Source of the DNA: Sediminibacillus dalangtanensis
Lineage (GTDB): Bacteria; Bacillota; Bacilli; Bacillales; Amphibacillaceae
Length of the DNA stretch: 64,000 bases
NCBI RefSeq assembly: GCF_017792025.1
Contig: NZ_CP046956.1
Coordinates: 1,550,001-1,614,000 of the forward strand
Direction: 5' to 3'
Under the pieces are notes generated by a model that saw only the letters and a program-made list of their open reading frames with translations, ran no database searches and had not been told where the DNA came from. Of this stretch, positions 46,714-54,293 are shown one piece after another. The translations under genes were made by a program, and so were the position numbers. Position 1 is the first letter of the stretch. Every line of letters starts with the position of its first letter.

Positions 46714-47070
46714 TCAATCATTTTCCCCAGCAGATTTGACCATCTGTTTCAGTAAACCTGTAATATGCCTTTGGTACTCTTCTTCAGCATTCAATTTTAT
46801 ACCGAAAATATGATAATTGTAATGGCGTTTTCCCCATACGACGGTTCCAACAGCCTGACAATCTGCTTTCATTAATTGGTAAGTAACTTGTACCATATCC
46901 CCTGTATTTAGTGAATAGGCCGCTTCTTGTTTAACCCTGATTCCATTCAAGCTGACATCGAGAACGGAAGTATGGTAGATAGTTTTTTCGTCTTCATTCA
47001 GGATTTTTATCTTCCCGTCTATAGGAGTGGCAAAAGTAAACCGATATGCCTCGTTTCGTTTATAGTACAT
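46714..47070 (-). CDS. PilZ-domain protein
   Basis: 118-residue single PilZ domain, a c-di-GMP-binding module. The N-terminal arginine motif is RNEAYR (residues 5-10, RxxxR) and the second motif is DVSLNGIRV near 38 (D/NxSxxG), so both ligand-binding elements are present. The rest is a beta-barrel with GTVVWGKRHYNYHIFGIKL. Its target is unknown. It fits functionally with the EAL protein at 42184-43479, though they are separate units. Confidence 0.88.
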   Translation of the reverse strand: MYYKRNEAYRFTFATPIDGKIKILNEDEKTIYHTSVLDVSLNGIRVKQEAAYSLNTGDMVQVTYQLMKADCQAVGTVVWGKRHYNYHIFGIKLNAEEEYQRHITGLLKQMVKSAGEND

Positions 47071-47282
47071 CTTAATCCTCCCGGGGTAAGTAATAGTACC
47101 TAAAATCTCTTCTCCACGATGATTGTATCGAAGGTAATGTTGTCGAAATATCTGCCTTTCTTTTTATTTTATTACAAATTGTTATAAAATTTTGTCTAAT
47201 TTTGCGATTCCCTTTACTTATCCTAGTTCCTCTGACATAATCATGAAGGTTAAAAAAAGAAAAATGAAAGGTCTTGGGAAAG

Positions 47283-47465
47283 TTGAAGGGGAATATAGCA
47301 GGAAGAGAAATCTATTATTTGCAAGAATCGATCGCTGAAAAACGAAGACAAATGATTCAGGCGGCAAACAAAAATGGGCTGTCTAGTATCATTACCTTGA
47401 AAATCAGTCAAGAACTCGATGGATTGCTTAATCAGTATACACGAGTTCGACAAGCGATTAAATGA
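47283..47465 (+). CDS. Spo0E-like aspartyl-phosphate phosphatase
   Basis: About 60 residues with the Spo0E-family signature: a first helix IYYLQESIAEKRRQMIQAA, a short turn, then ISQELDGLLNQY with the S-Q-E-L-D motif. Members dephosphorylate Spo0A~P and delay sporulation. The start is a TTG; 47274 and 47283 are both possible, with GAAAGG two and eleven bases upstream. A second Spo0E-like gene follows 90 bases later. Confidence 0.8.
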   Translation: MKGNIAGREIYYLQESIAEKRRQMIQAANKNGLSSIITLKISQELDGLLNQYTRVRQAIK

Positions 47466-47555
47466 GAAATCAGAGAACAAGAAGCTAATTACATCCAGAA
47501 AAGCAAATTGAGGAAAGGAAATCAGTAAGCTGTTAGGAGGGTAACCAGGCCAAAG

Positions 47556-47726
47556 ATGGAAAATTCTCAGTCGCTTTTGGAAAAAATTGAATACTTACGC
47601 AACAAAATGACCAAAGTAGCCCTCCGTAAAGGCTTCACAAGCAATGAATCGATTTCACTAAGCCAGGAATTGGATCACCTATTAAATACCTACGAAAAAA
47701 GTAAAAACAACAAAAATAGATTATAG
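47556..47726 (+). CDS. Second Spo0E-like aspartyl-phosphate phosphatase
   Basis: 56 residues: IEYLRNKMTKVALRKGFTSN, then ISLSQELDHLLNTY with the S-Q-E-L-D motif, and a basic tail KNNKNRL. AGGAGG lies 15 bases upstream of ATG 47556, somewhat far, with AGG nearer. It differs in sequence from the preceding Spo0E-like gene, so this is an old tandem pair rather than a recent duplication. Likely target is Spo0A~P. Confidence 0.82.
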   Translation: MENSQSLLEKIEYLRNKMTKVALRKGFTSNESISLSQELDHLLNTYEKSKNNKNRL

Positions 47727-48445
47727 AAAAATGAGAGCGTCTTTTCCTGTAATACAAAAAGTGGATTTCGCCGGAGGAGATAAAGGAAACAGGATGAGCG
47801 TAGGAAAACTATGATGACTTTGACAAGGCTTTGATAGCAACCAGGACTCTAGTTTTGCCAGTCGACGACTCTTCTTTTACGTACGGTGGGAGGCAAAGGA
47901 AGTTTGTAAGATTTCTAGTAACTACAGCAGGACAAAGAGCGAAGTCGCTTCCGCAAATACACTGTTACACCGGGTGCAGGTTAGATGCTTACGTACAAGG
48001 TGGGGAAATGGTGGTCGTTTTTTTGTTATCAGCTGTGGAAAGTAAGGAGTAACGGAGAAAAGAGAAAACTCTCTCTTTAGGCAAAACGCTCCTTCATTGT
48101 TGGATACGTCTGTCAGTCTATTTACAAGAGAGAGTTGTTCAATCGGCGTTCTACAGTATATTTGCTTTCCGAGGGTAGTGCTTCAGCCTTCTCGAACATG
48201 TAAATGGAGTTTCTTCAGGGTAATGGTTCACTGCCGAAACTTCCATGACCTGTGGGATAGCACGCGGCCGGAGACACCGTAAGAAGCTTCCTCGCGTTTT
48301 TGGTGGACTTTGCCCAAGGAAAGCGTAATGTGTCCACCGGCGTCTAAGAGAGACGAAATAGTACTTATAGTACTATACGTTTACCTGTTGCTCGGGTTTC
48401 TATCACACGAAAGGGAAGGCCAGGTCTGGTTATTCCCGGTTTTTA
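47727..48445. other. Gene-free stretch of about 0.7 kb with degenerate repeat
   Basis: No credible gene. Open frames at 47831-48052 and 48097-48282 have no ribosome binding site. From about 48163 to 48300 it resembles, in eroded form, the GCTTTCCGCGGGCACGGCTTC repeat core of family B (here GCTTTCCGAGGGTAGTGC, then TTCAGCC). GTACTTATAGTAC near 48361 is a short palindrome. Confidence 0.55.
48163..48300 (+). repeat. Degenerate copy of the GCTTTCCGCGGGC core
   Basis: GCTTTCCGAGGG followed by GCTTCAGCCTTCTCG matches the left half of the cores at 17906 and 52786; the right half is poorly conserved. Confidence 0.5.
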
Positions 48446-49603
48446 TTACTTGTGTCGCGCCAGAAACTCCTCAAGCCTGTTAAGTCCTTCCTCCAATGTG
48501 TTCAAATCATAGGCATAAGAAAGACGCAGAAACCCCTGACCCCCTTCTGAAAAAGCATCCCCTGGAACAAGGGCCAATTTTGCTTCCTCAACTAATCTTC
48601 GTGCTAAATCAAACGAAGATATCCCATTTAGTTCGATACCGAAGAAGAAATAGAATGCTCCGTCAGGCTTCATGACGTTCAATCCCATCTTCAAAAGCCG
48701 TTCATAGACATAATCTCGCCTTTTCAGATATTGGCGTCTCATTTCTACAGGGTCCTGTCCGCCGTCTTTCAATGCAGCTAACGCTGCATGCTGACTGATG
48801 GAAGTTGCGCAGGAAACATTGTATTGATGAACTTTCAGTATATGCTGACATAGCCATCCGGGACACAGCAAGTAGCCAATGCGCCACCCGGTCATAGAAT
48901 GAGATTTTGACACGCCGTTGATGACGATGGTTTTCTCCCTGATTTGAGGGAATGTGCCAAGTGATACATGTGTATGCTCGTATACCAGTTCACTGTAAAT
49001 TTCATCTGCCAGAATAAATATGTCCTTATCAGCCATCAGATCGGCTATCTCCTGAAGTTCTTGCCTGTTAAGTGTCATTCCCGTCGGATTGGAGGGATAT
49101 GGGAGAATGATGCACTTTGTTTTACTTGTGATATGTGGCTCGATCAAATCCTTCGTCAATTTAAAATAGTTTGTCCGAGTATCTACATGGACGGGCGTTC
49201 CACCTGCCAGGCGGATTAAGGGTTCATATCCTGGGTAGACCGGGGAGGGGAGGATTACTTCATCCCCGGTTTGGATAATTGTCCTCAAGGTAATATCGAT
49301 TGCTTGAGAAGCCCCTACTGTAACGATGACTTCATTGAACGGGTCGTAGGTTAAATGGTATTTATCCTTTGCGAAGTCAGTGATTGCTTGACGTAAAGGG
49401 AGCAAACCGGCATTATGCGTGTATGTTGTCTGATTCTGATCGATCGCTTGTTTACCAGCATCTTTAACATGCTCGGGTGTAGGAAAATCAGGCTGCCCGA
49501 TTGTCAGTGAGACGATGTCCTGTTTCCCACTTACCATGTTGAAAAACTTTCTGATTCCTGATATTTGCAATGCTTTTACTTGATCATTAAGAAGATGTTC
49601 CAC
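48446..49603 (-). CDS. patA: Class I PLP aminotransferase (PatA-like)
   Basis: 385-residue aminotransferase; B. subtilis PatA acts on acetyl-diaminopimelate, and here dapH and dapL lie about 9 kb away, which would complete the acetylase route. Visible are IVSLTIGQPDFPTPEHV, YPSNPTG near 160, ILADEIYSEL, the PLP lysine in NGVSKSHSMTGWRIGY near 220, and the C-terminal arginine in FLRLSYA. The GTG start at 49603 has AGGAGG seven bases upstream. Its position fits the patA-ykyB order of B. subtilis. Confidence 0.9.
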   Translation of the reverse strand: MEHLLNDQVKALQISGIRKFFNMVSGKQDIVSLTIGQPDFPTPEHVKDAGKQAIDQNQTTYTHNAGLLPLRQAITDFAKDKYHLTYDPFNEVIVTVGASQAIDITLRTIIQTGDEVILPSPVYPGYEPLIRLAGGTPVHVDTRTNYFKLTKDLIEPHITSKTKCIILPYPSNPTGMTLNRQELQEIADLMADKDIFILADEIYSELVYEHTHVSLGTFPQIREKTIVINGVSKSHSMTGWRIGYLLCPGWLCQHILKVHQYNVSCATSISQHAALAALKDGGQDPVEMRRQYLKRRDYVYERLLKMGLNVMKPDGAFYFFFGIELNGISSFDLARRLVEEAKLALVPGDAFSEGGQGFLRLSYAYDLNTLEEGLNRLEEFLARHK

Positions 49604-49715
49604 ATTCCGACCTCCTGAAAAGTTCTCTAATTGTTCACACAATTAAGATAAATATAGGGTGTAATTCTAGTATAATGAGATAGAGGATCAATCAAGTATA
49701 TAAGGGGTGATCGTT

Positions 49716-49844
49716 TTGCGAAATCGTCCTTCCACTTTCACTGAACTGGTAAAGAGAAATAAAGAGGAGTTGCTCAAAAATCCTCAAGAAATGGCTAAAA
49801 TGGAAAAGAAACTCGATGCAAAACAAATACTAAGAACCAAATAA
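49716..49844 (+). CDS. FbpB-like small basic protein
   Basis: 42 residues: MRNRPSTFTELVKRNKEELL then KNPQEMAKMEKKLDAKQ. The pattern (basic start, F-x-x-L-V-x-x-N-K-E-x-L-L, charged helix) resembles Fur-regulated basic protein B, which helps a small RNA spare iron in B. subtilis. TTG 49716 has AAGGGGTG upstream; a GTG nine bases earlier is an alternative. No clear Fur box was found, so iron control is only an inference. Confidence 0.6.
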   Translation: MRNRPSTFTELVKRNKEELLKNPQEMAKMEKKLDAKQILRTK

Positions 49845-49916
49845 CCTGACTGGTAAACTGATGATACCATACTACAGGACATTCTAAAACCGGAAGGATC
49901 AAGGCAACTGGCGATG

Positions 49917-50003
49917 GCTGTGACAAAAGCTTAGTGGCCAAGCAATAACCGAACGCCGATTCGAATTTCAACCATTCGAACACGTTCGGTTTTTCTTTTT
50001 TTA
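49917..50003. repeat. Repeat family B, solo end (copy 3)
   Basis: TGACAAAAGCTTAGTGGCC followed by AACCGAACG and a nested TTCGAA...TTCGAA stem closing with CGTTCGGTT and a T run. It corresponds to one end of the elements at 17787-18373 and 52284-53023 without the interior. It would work as a terminator in both directions. Confidence 0.75.
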
Positions 50004-50186
50004 ATAGTTGGTAAACACCTTAGAGAAACTTTCTTTCACCCTCTTCTTACCTTTAAAGAGAAAGTTAGCCTTCGTTTGTTCTTCCACTGTACAATCTACT
50101 AAAAGTACAAACTGGTTTTTTTCGTACTTCCTATCGGTTTTTAGGTTTGCCTCCACCTCATTCGTTTTTATTTGCTTGATAGCCAT
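50001..50186 (-). CDS. Possible 61-residue basic protein
   Basis: Charged, lysine-rich protein starting MAIKQIKTNEVEANLKTDRK, with one hydrophobic strand QFVLLVDC. No strong ribosome binding site (only TAGGAAT well upstream) and no recognised family. It ends at the hairpin of repeat B copy 3. May be a fragment of something larger or not a gene. Confidence 0.35.
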   Translation of the reverse strand: MAIKQIKTNEVEANLKTDRKYEKNQFVLLVDCTVEEQTKANFLFKGKKRVKESFSKVFTNY

Positions 50187-50257
50187 ATATTCGATATAAT
50201 ATTCCTATTTTGAACCTAGAATTTCCAATTTAGAATTCTATCAAAGGATGTGTCTAT

Positions 50258-51133
50258 ATGATGCAGGATGTCGGTTTGGTATTGGAAGGAGGCGGCATGA
50301 GAGGTGCCTATACAGCAGGAGTGCTCGATGCTTTCCATGACAGCGGGATTACATTCCCTTTTGTGACAGGAGCTTCAGCTGGTGCTTGTAATGCCACTTC
50401 TTATGTTGCTGGCCAACGTGGACGAAACTATAAAGTGTTGGTTGAATATGGAAGCCATCCAGAGTACATCTCACTGAAAAGAGCTGTTATGAGGAAAGAG
50501 CTGTTCGGGATGGATTTTATTTTTGATGTTCTGCCGAATCAGCTTGTTCCCTTTGATTTTGCATCTTTTTTTAACAGTAATATTCGTTTTGTAGTGAGCA
50601 CCACTGATATCGATACAGGAGAACCAGTGTATTATGATACATTTCATTCGAATCAAGAATTACTCACCATCATTCGTGCTTCCAGCTCTCTACCCTTTGT
50701 CGCACCAAGCATTTCGGTGGATGGCAGAAACTTAATGGATGGGGGCATCGTTGATCCCATTCCCTTGCAGCCATCGATTGATGCGGGGAATCGTAAGCAT
50801 GTAGTGATACTTACCCGAAACCAGGGCTATATGAAGAAACCCATGAGACTCGCATGGTTATTGAAACGTTCTTTAAAAGCACATCCTGCGCTTGTCTCTG
50901 CCATGCAAAATCGGCATAAACGATACAATGAGATGGTAAAGCGCCTGGAGAAAATGGAAAGAAACAATCAAGTTTATGTTATTCGACCGAAACAACCATT
51001 GGAAGTAGGTAGAATCGAACGAAATAGGTCAAAACTGGATGCTCTTTATCAGCAAGGGTACCAGGAGGCAAAGCAGCAAGAAGAAGCAGTTGTTCGCTTT
51101 ACCAGTCCTGTGGAGGAGCCTGTCATGTCCTGA
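50258..51133 (+). CDS. Patatin-like phospholipase/acylhydrolase
   Basis: 291-residue cytoplasmic lipid acylhydrolase of the patatin/RssA type. The oxyanion loop GGGMRGAYTAGVLDA (residues 11-25), nucleophile elbow GASAGA (Ser about 41) and catalytic Asp in DGGIVDP near 165 are all present. A basic C-terminal region (about 190-290) follows. In vivo substrate unknown. AAAGGATG lies upstream of ATG 50258. Confidence 0.9.
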   Translation: MMQDVGLVLEGGGMRGAYTAGVLDAFHDSGITFPFVTGASAGACNATSYVAGQRGRNYKVLVEYGSHPEYISLKRAVMRKELFGMDFIFDVLPNQLVPFDFASFFNSNIRFVVSTTDIDTGEPVYYDTFHSNQELLTIIRASSSLPFVAPSISVDGRNLMDGGIVDPIPLQPSIDAGNRKHVVILTRNQGYMKKPMRLAWLLKRSLKAHPALVSAMQNRHKRYNEMVKRLEKMERNNQVYVIRPKQPLEVGRIERNRSKLDALYQQGYQEAKQQEEAVVRFTSPVEEPVMS

Positions 51134-51194
51134 GAAGTATAAAGTCTGGAACAGGTGGTTAGGCTGAATTAAAAGGGACTGAAGAGGTGAGCCT

Positions 51195-51578
51195 ATGAAC
51201 ACTTGGAATGATGGACCGGTTTTCGATTTAACTTCCATTGTGAATAGAAACCAATTGCATACATTAGGTATTTCAGATAATTATTTGTATATTTTGTTGG
51301 GTTTCGTCAGTATTTTGATCTGTTTTTGGCTAATCAGGCCGCTGGTAAGGTTTATGGTTCTGTTGAATTGGGAAGATCTAATAACCTACCTGATTGGCGG
51401 AGTGATGCTGTTCTCCTCATTATTACTTATTGTATACTCAGATGGCAATGAGGAAAAAGGTCAGGGAGATCAACTTTCGTATCTTGTGCTTGGCTTTGTT
51501 TTGTTTGGAGGGTGTTTATGCTCATTGAAAGTCATTAAAACAATGGCTAAAAATATGAAAAAAAACATCGGATCGTAA
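51195..51578 (+). CDS. Membrane protein of unknown function
   Basis: 127 residues with three hydrophobic segments (about 30-52, 60-80 and 93-110), the last followed by a basic tail KTMAKNMKKNIGS. GAGGTGAG precedes ATG 51195. Follows the patatin gene by 61 bases and ends at a terminator, so the two may form one transcript. Not recognised. Confidence 0.7.
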   Translation: MNTWNDGPVFDLTSIVNRNQLHTLGISDNYLYILLGFVSILICFWLIRPLVRFMVLLNWEDLITYLIGGVMLFSSLLLIVYSDGNEEKGQGDQLSYLVLGFVLFGGCLCSLKVIKTMAKNMKKNIGS

Positions 51579-51594
51579 AAGAATAAAGTAAAGC

Positions 51595-51635
51595 AAAAAT
51601 CCCTTCTTCGATTGATTTCGAGTGAAGGGATTTTT
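51595..51635 (+). terminator. Intrinsic terminator
   Basis: AAAAATCCCTTC pairs perfectly with GAAGGGATTTTT, followed by T. Confidence 0.85.
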
Positions 51636-51692
51636 TGCTTTATGAATCTATTTCCCTTTGTAAAACGTATAGTAATTACAGGAGGGGAAAAC

Positions 51693-51884
51693 ATGGGAGC
51701 TATGTTGTTTATATTTTTGTTTGCAGCAGGTTTGTTGTTCTTGAATATTTTCACTAGTATTTGGGCCTACAAAGATGCTGTTAGTAAGGGAAGAACCAGT
51801 GTTTTTGCTTTGATCGTATTATTTGGTACTTTATTCTTTCCAATCTTGGGATTAATCGTTTATGTGTTTATACGGAATGAATAA
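51693..51884 (+). CDS. Small two-span membrane protein (PLDc_N-like layout)
   Basis: 63 residues: two membrane segments (about 3-23 and 36-58) joined by AYKDAVSKGRTS and ending IRNE. The layout resembles the N-terminal membrane module of cardiolipin-synthase-like proteins, which also occurs alone. AGGAGGGG lies before ATG 51693; frame sequence upstream has no site. Function unknown. Confidence 0.7.
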   Translation: MGAMLFIFLFAAGLLFLNIFTSIWAYKDAVSKGRTSVFALIVLFGTLFFPILGLIVYVFIRNE

Positions 51885-51892
51885 AAATCAAC

Positions 51893-52105
51893 TTATTCAT
51901 CTCCCGTAACACCCATTTCTTTCTGCATGGCGGATAGCCATTTCGTCGCGTTTTCTGCTAATTCATCAGGTGGAGTCTGGGTCGGAGATTGTGATAATAC
52001 CAGCTGCTTTTCAGTGTCAGACAGTCTATTATATGCATCTTTAAGAATGGAAGACTGATCCATATATTTATTTAGTTCATATAGAAAATCCTGTAATTCG
52101 AGCAT
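51893..52105 (-). CDS. Small acidic hypothetical protein
   Basis: 70 residues, helical and acidic (MLELQDFLYELNKYMDQSS...), no cysteine, no membrane segment. AAAGGAGG lies upstream of ATG 52105, a strong site; an earlier frame extension lacks one. Family not recognised. Confidence 0.65.
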   Translation of the reverse strand: MLELQDFLYELNKYMDQSSILKDAYNRLSDTEKQLVLSQSPTQTPPDELAENATKWLSAMQKEMGVTGDE

Positions 52106-52283
52106 ACAATAACCTCCTTTATAAAACCATTTCCGATTATTGACCGAACTAAACCACGATATCACCATCAGTTAAAATAAAGGGTCAGGATAAACGATCA
52201 TCAGAAACAGTTGCAGGCTGATTCTTACCTGTTTAAAAATACCTTGTCCACCTATCATGGGGGAAGCCGGGATTTAATAATAA
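52106..52283. other. Intergenic region left of repeat B copy 2
   Basis: Contains the upstream region of the small acidic gene; nothing else was recognised. With the repeat it makes a gene-free stretch of about 0.9 kb. Confidence 0.4.
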
Positions 52284-52416
52284 AGAGGCCGGGACAAAAG
52301 CAAGGCCACTAAAATACAAACCGAACGAATCTAAATGCCAATCAAATTCGTTCGGTTTGTATTTGTATATTCTCTTTTTTATCCTGTTATTTGATGTGTG
52401 CTTCGGAATCGCTACG

Positions 52417-52530
52417 GCAAGATACTACGCGTTTCACGGGCACGGCTTCAACTTCCTCCGAAAGCACCAACCGCTTTCTTGCGGGATTTTCAGCTCGTGC
52501 TGTTCCCGTTGGAGTCTCCGTATCTTGCCT
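52417..52530 (+). mobile_element. 114-bp palindromic MITE-like insert with 8-bp target duplication
   Basis: Bounded by (G)GCAAGATAC and GTATCTTGCC inverted ends and flanked by the direct repeat TCGCTACG at 52409-52416 and 52531-52538. Repeat B copy 1 has the same surroundings with a single CGTAGCGA (18250-18257, the complement), that is the empty site. The inside contains ACGGGCACGGC, AGCTCGTGCTG and GGAGTC, shared with the other cores. No coding capacity. Confidence 0.8.
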
Positions 52531-52785
52531 TCGCTACGTTTATGTGCTCTGATTTCCACACGATAAAGACAAGATGAACCGTATTCTTCTATTGGATGAT
52601 AGATATCTAAACAGTGACAAAGACGAAAAATCAGCATGTGGGTTCCTTTATTCTTTGGAATAGGACAATAGCATAAAAAGGATAAAGAAGTACTCCTGGT
52701 TTCCACGCAGCTTCGCTTTCTATCCGTAACGGCAATAGGCAAAACGGAAATCACACCAGAAGAGAAAGTATCTCCATCCAACGGA

Positions 52786-52897
52786 GGCAAGGTATGCTGA
52801 CTCCAGCGGGATGCACGAGCTGAAGATCCACTTGGCAAAGCGGTATGCTTTGCCAAGTTAGCTGAAGCCGTGCCCGCGGAAAGCGAAGTACCTTGCC
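52786..52897 (-). repeat. GGCAAGGTA-bounded palindromic core inside B copy 2
   Basis: 112 bases, related to 17906-18017 and in inverse orientation to the insert at 52417-52530. Confidence 0.75.
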
Positions 52898-53044
52898 GGG
52901 GTGGAAAGTTACACTTTTCATAAGAGAGGGGTAGAACGGTTTCTTTTTGCTTATCAAAAAAACCGAACGAATGGAGGAATCGTTCGGTTTTCATTTTGGT
53001 CACGATGCTTTTGTCCCAGACTCAGATTGAGTCAAGTATTCGAA

Positions 53045-53518
53045 TTAGTATTTTTTTTGTTTTCTTCGCGGTTTTCTTTCCCACTGGCCGAGAGAAGAGG
53101 GGGTATAATAAGAAGAAGGTTGTTTACGGTCGGCTTCCTTTTTTTCGGGAAAGGACCATCCCAAATAACCGGATAGTATTTTTTTCGCCTGTGTCAGACT
53201 CATTTGCGGTTTAGGATTTCTGAAATTTTTGTCGGTCGCACCCAAATGCTTCACTTCTTGGAAATCTTGTTTGGCAGGCGGAATATGGAAGTAAAAGTCG
53301 CTCACTTTAACAAGTAAGGTGGAGTGTTGGCGGCTTAGTTTTGGTCGGTCAGAGAAATGCAAACCGATTTTTTCAGCATGGTTTTCCTGAAGCAATTTGT
53401 TAATGGCCTGCTTTTTCATGTCGTATAATGGTCGGGGATTTGGGGCGGTCTTTGCATGTCGATTCACAATGAAAAGTGCTTTTGCAATATCATTCAGATT
53501 GTTTGTTTTATTACTCAT
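53045..53518 (-). CDS. ykyB: YkyB-family protein
   Basis: 157 residues of unknown function. The pattern ALFIVNRHAKTAPNPRPLYDMK, then KIGLHFSDRPKLSRQHSTLLVKV and FYFHIPPAKQDFQEV (landmarks at 15-95) matches what I know of YkyB. The tail is very basic. AAGGAGG precedes ATG 53518. In B. subtilis ykyB lies in the same neighbourhood as patA and ykuE, as here. Repeat B copy 2 follows it. Confidence 0.82.
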   Translation of the reverse strand: MSNKTNNLNDIAKALFIVNRHAKTAPNPRPLYDMKKQAINKLLQENHAEKIGLHFSDRPKLSRQHSTLLVKVSDFYFHIPPAKQDFQEVKHLGATDKNFRNPKPQMSLTQAKKILSGYLGWSFPEKKEADRKQPSSYYTPSSLGQWERKPRRKQKKY

Positions 53519-53613
53519 GTACCTGTCCTCCTTTTCCAACGAGCTAGAGGTAAATGGGAATCACATATCCCGGGCCAGGAATAAAAATCCCGGCCTCGAT
53601 GGAAGGTTATCCT

Positions 53614-54192
53614 TTAGTTGCTCATCTTTTTAATATCTTCTACTATTTTGTCCATTTGAGCAGCTTTCGTACCGTCGTAAGCTTTAATGGCATTTCCTTC
53701 TGGAGAAACTAAATAGAAGCTTGTGGCATGTAAGTATTGATCGGAATCATCCAATTCTTCGACTAATGCTTTAAATGAATTAATGGAAAACTCTTTTATT
53801 TCGGAGAATTCATATCCCGTAAGTAAGTCCCAATTGTCAAACTCGCCCCCGCGTTCTTTGCTATACTGTTTCAAATCTTCAGGAGAATCATGTTCCGGAT
53901 CAATACTGAAAGAAATAAGACGTACATCCAGGTTTTCCTGCTTCAATTTTTCCTGGAGACGAGCCATGTTAGCTGTCATTGGTGGGCATACTGTTTCACA
54001 ATTAGTGAATATCATATCGGCCACCCAAAACTTACCGTCCAATTCTTCTTTGGAAACTGTTTCGCCATCTTGGTTTTTATAGGAAAAAGGTTCGACTTTA
54101 TAAGAAAAGTCTCCTTCATATTTTGGCCCGCAGGCTGCTAAGAAAAGCAGAGAAACTAACCCTGCGACCAGTGCCATCCTTTTTATACTCAT
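53614..54192 (-). CDS. SCO1/SenC-family lipoprotein (copper-thiol protein)
   Basis: 192-residue thioredoxin-fold lipoprotein involved in copper delivery to cytochrome c oxidase. Lipobox LAAC at about 18-21; copper/redox motif CETVC near 64-68; the distal histidine is in YLHATSFYLV near 155. ATG 54192 follows an AGG-containing site; the frame is open 36 bases further but without support. The cytochrome oxidase it serves is not in the window. Confidence 0.9.
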   Translation of the reverse strand: MSIKRMALVAGLVSLLFLAACGPKYEGDFSYKVEPFSYKNQDGETVSKEELDGKFWVADMIFTNCETVCPPMTANMARLQEKLKQENLDVRLISFSIDPEHDSPEDLKQYSKERGGEFDNWDLLTGYEFSEIKEFSINSFKALVEELDDSDQYLHATSFYLVSPEGNAIKAYDGTKAAQMDKIVEDIKKMSN

Positions 54193-54293
54193 GCAAGAAC
54201 CTCCGTGAATCCTTTTCTGTTTGTCCATTATTTTAGCATGGCTGGTTAAAAAATACTATGTCCGTTCTGTGACGTATCTCCATTAGCAACGCG

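Larger units (their letters stand above)
52284..53023 (-). repeat. Repeat family B, copy 2, with nested insert
   Basis: About 740 bases. Read on the minus strand it follows the copy at 17787-18373 over its length (TGGGACAAAAGCATCGTGACC end, CCGAACGA hairpin, palindromic core 52786-52897, then a common 3' part). The extra length comes mainly from a 114-base insert at 52417-52530. Both ends carry ACCGAACGA/TCGTTCGGT hairpins. The right end sits 21 bases behind the ykyB stop and would terminate that gene. A 189-codon frame through the element is not a real protein. Confidence 0.85.

Noticed and set aside
47831..48282. Two short open frames between the Spo0E-like gene and patA
   Set aside because: No start signals; the second lies over degenerate repeat sequence.
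49620..49715. Fur box upstream of the FbpB-like gene
   Set aside because: No sequence close to TGATAATNATTATCA was found, so iron regulation is not claimed from sequence.
52434..53003. 189-codon minus-strand open frame
   Set aside because: It runs through repeat B copy 2 including the nested insert; low complexity, Ser/Pro-rich, no ribosome binding site, and the same frame is broken in copy 1.
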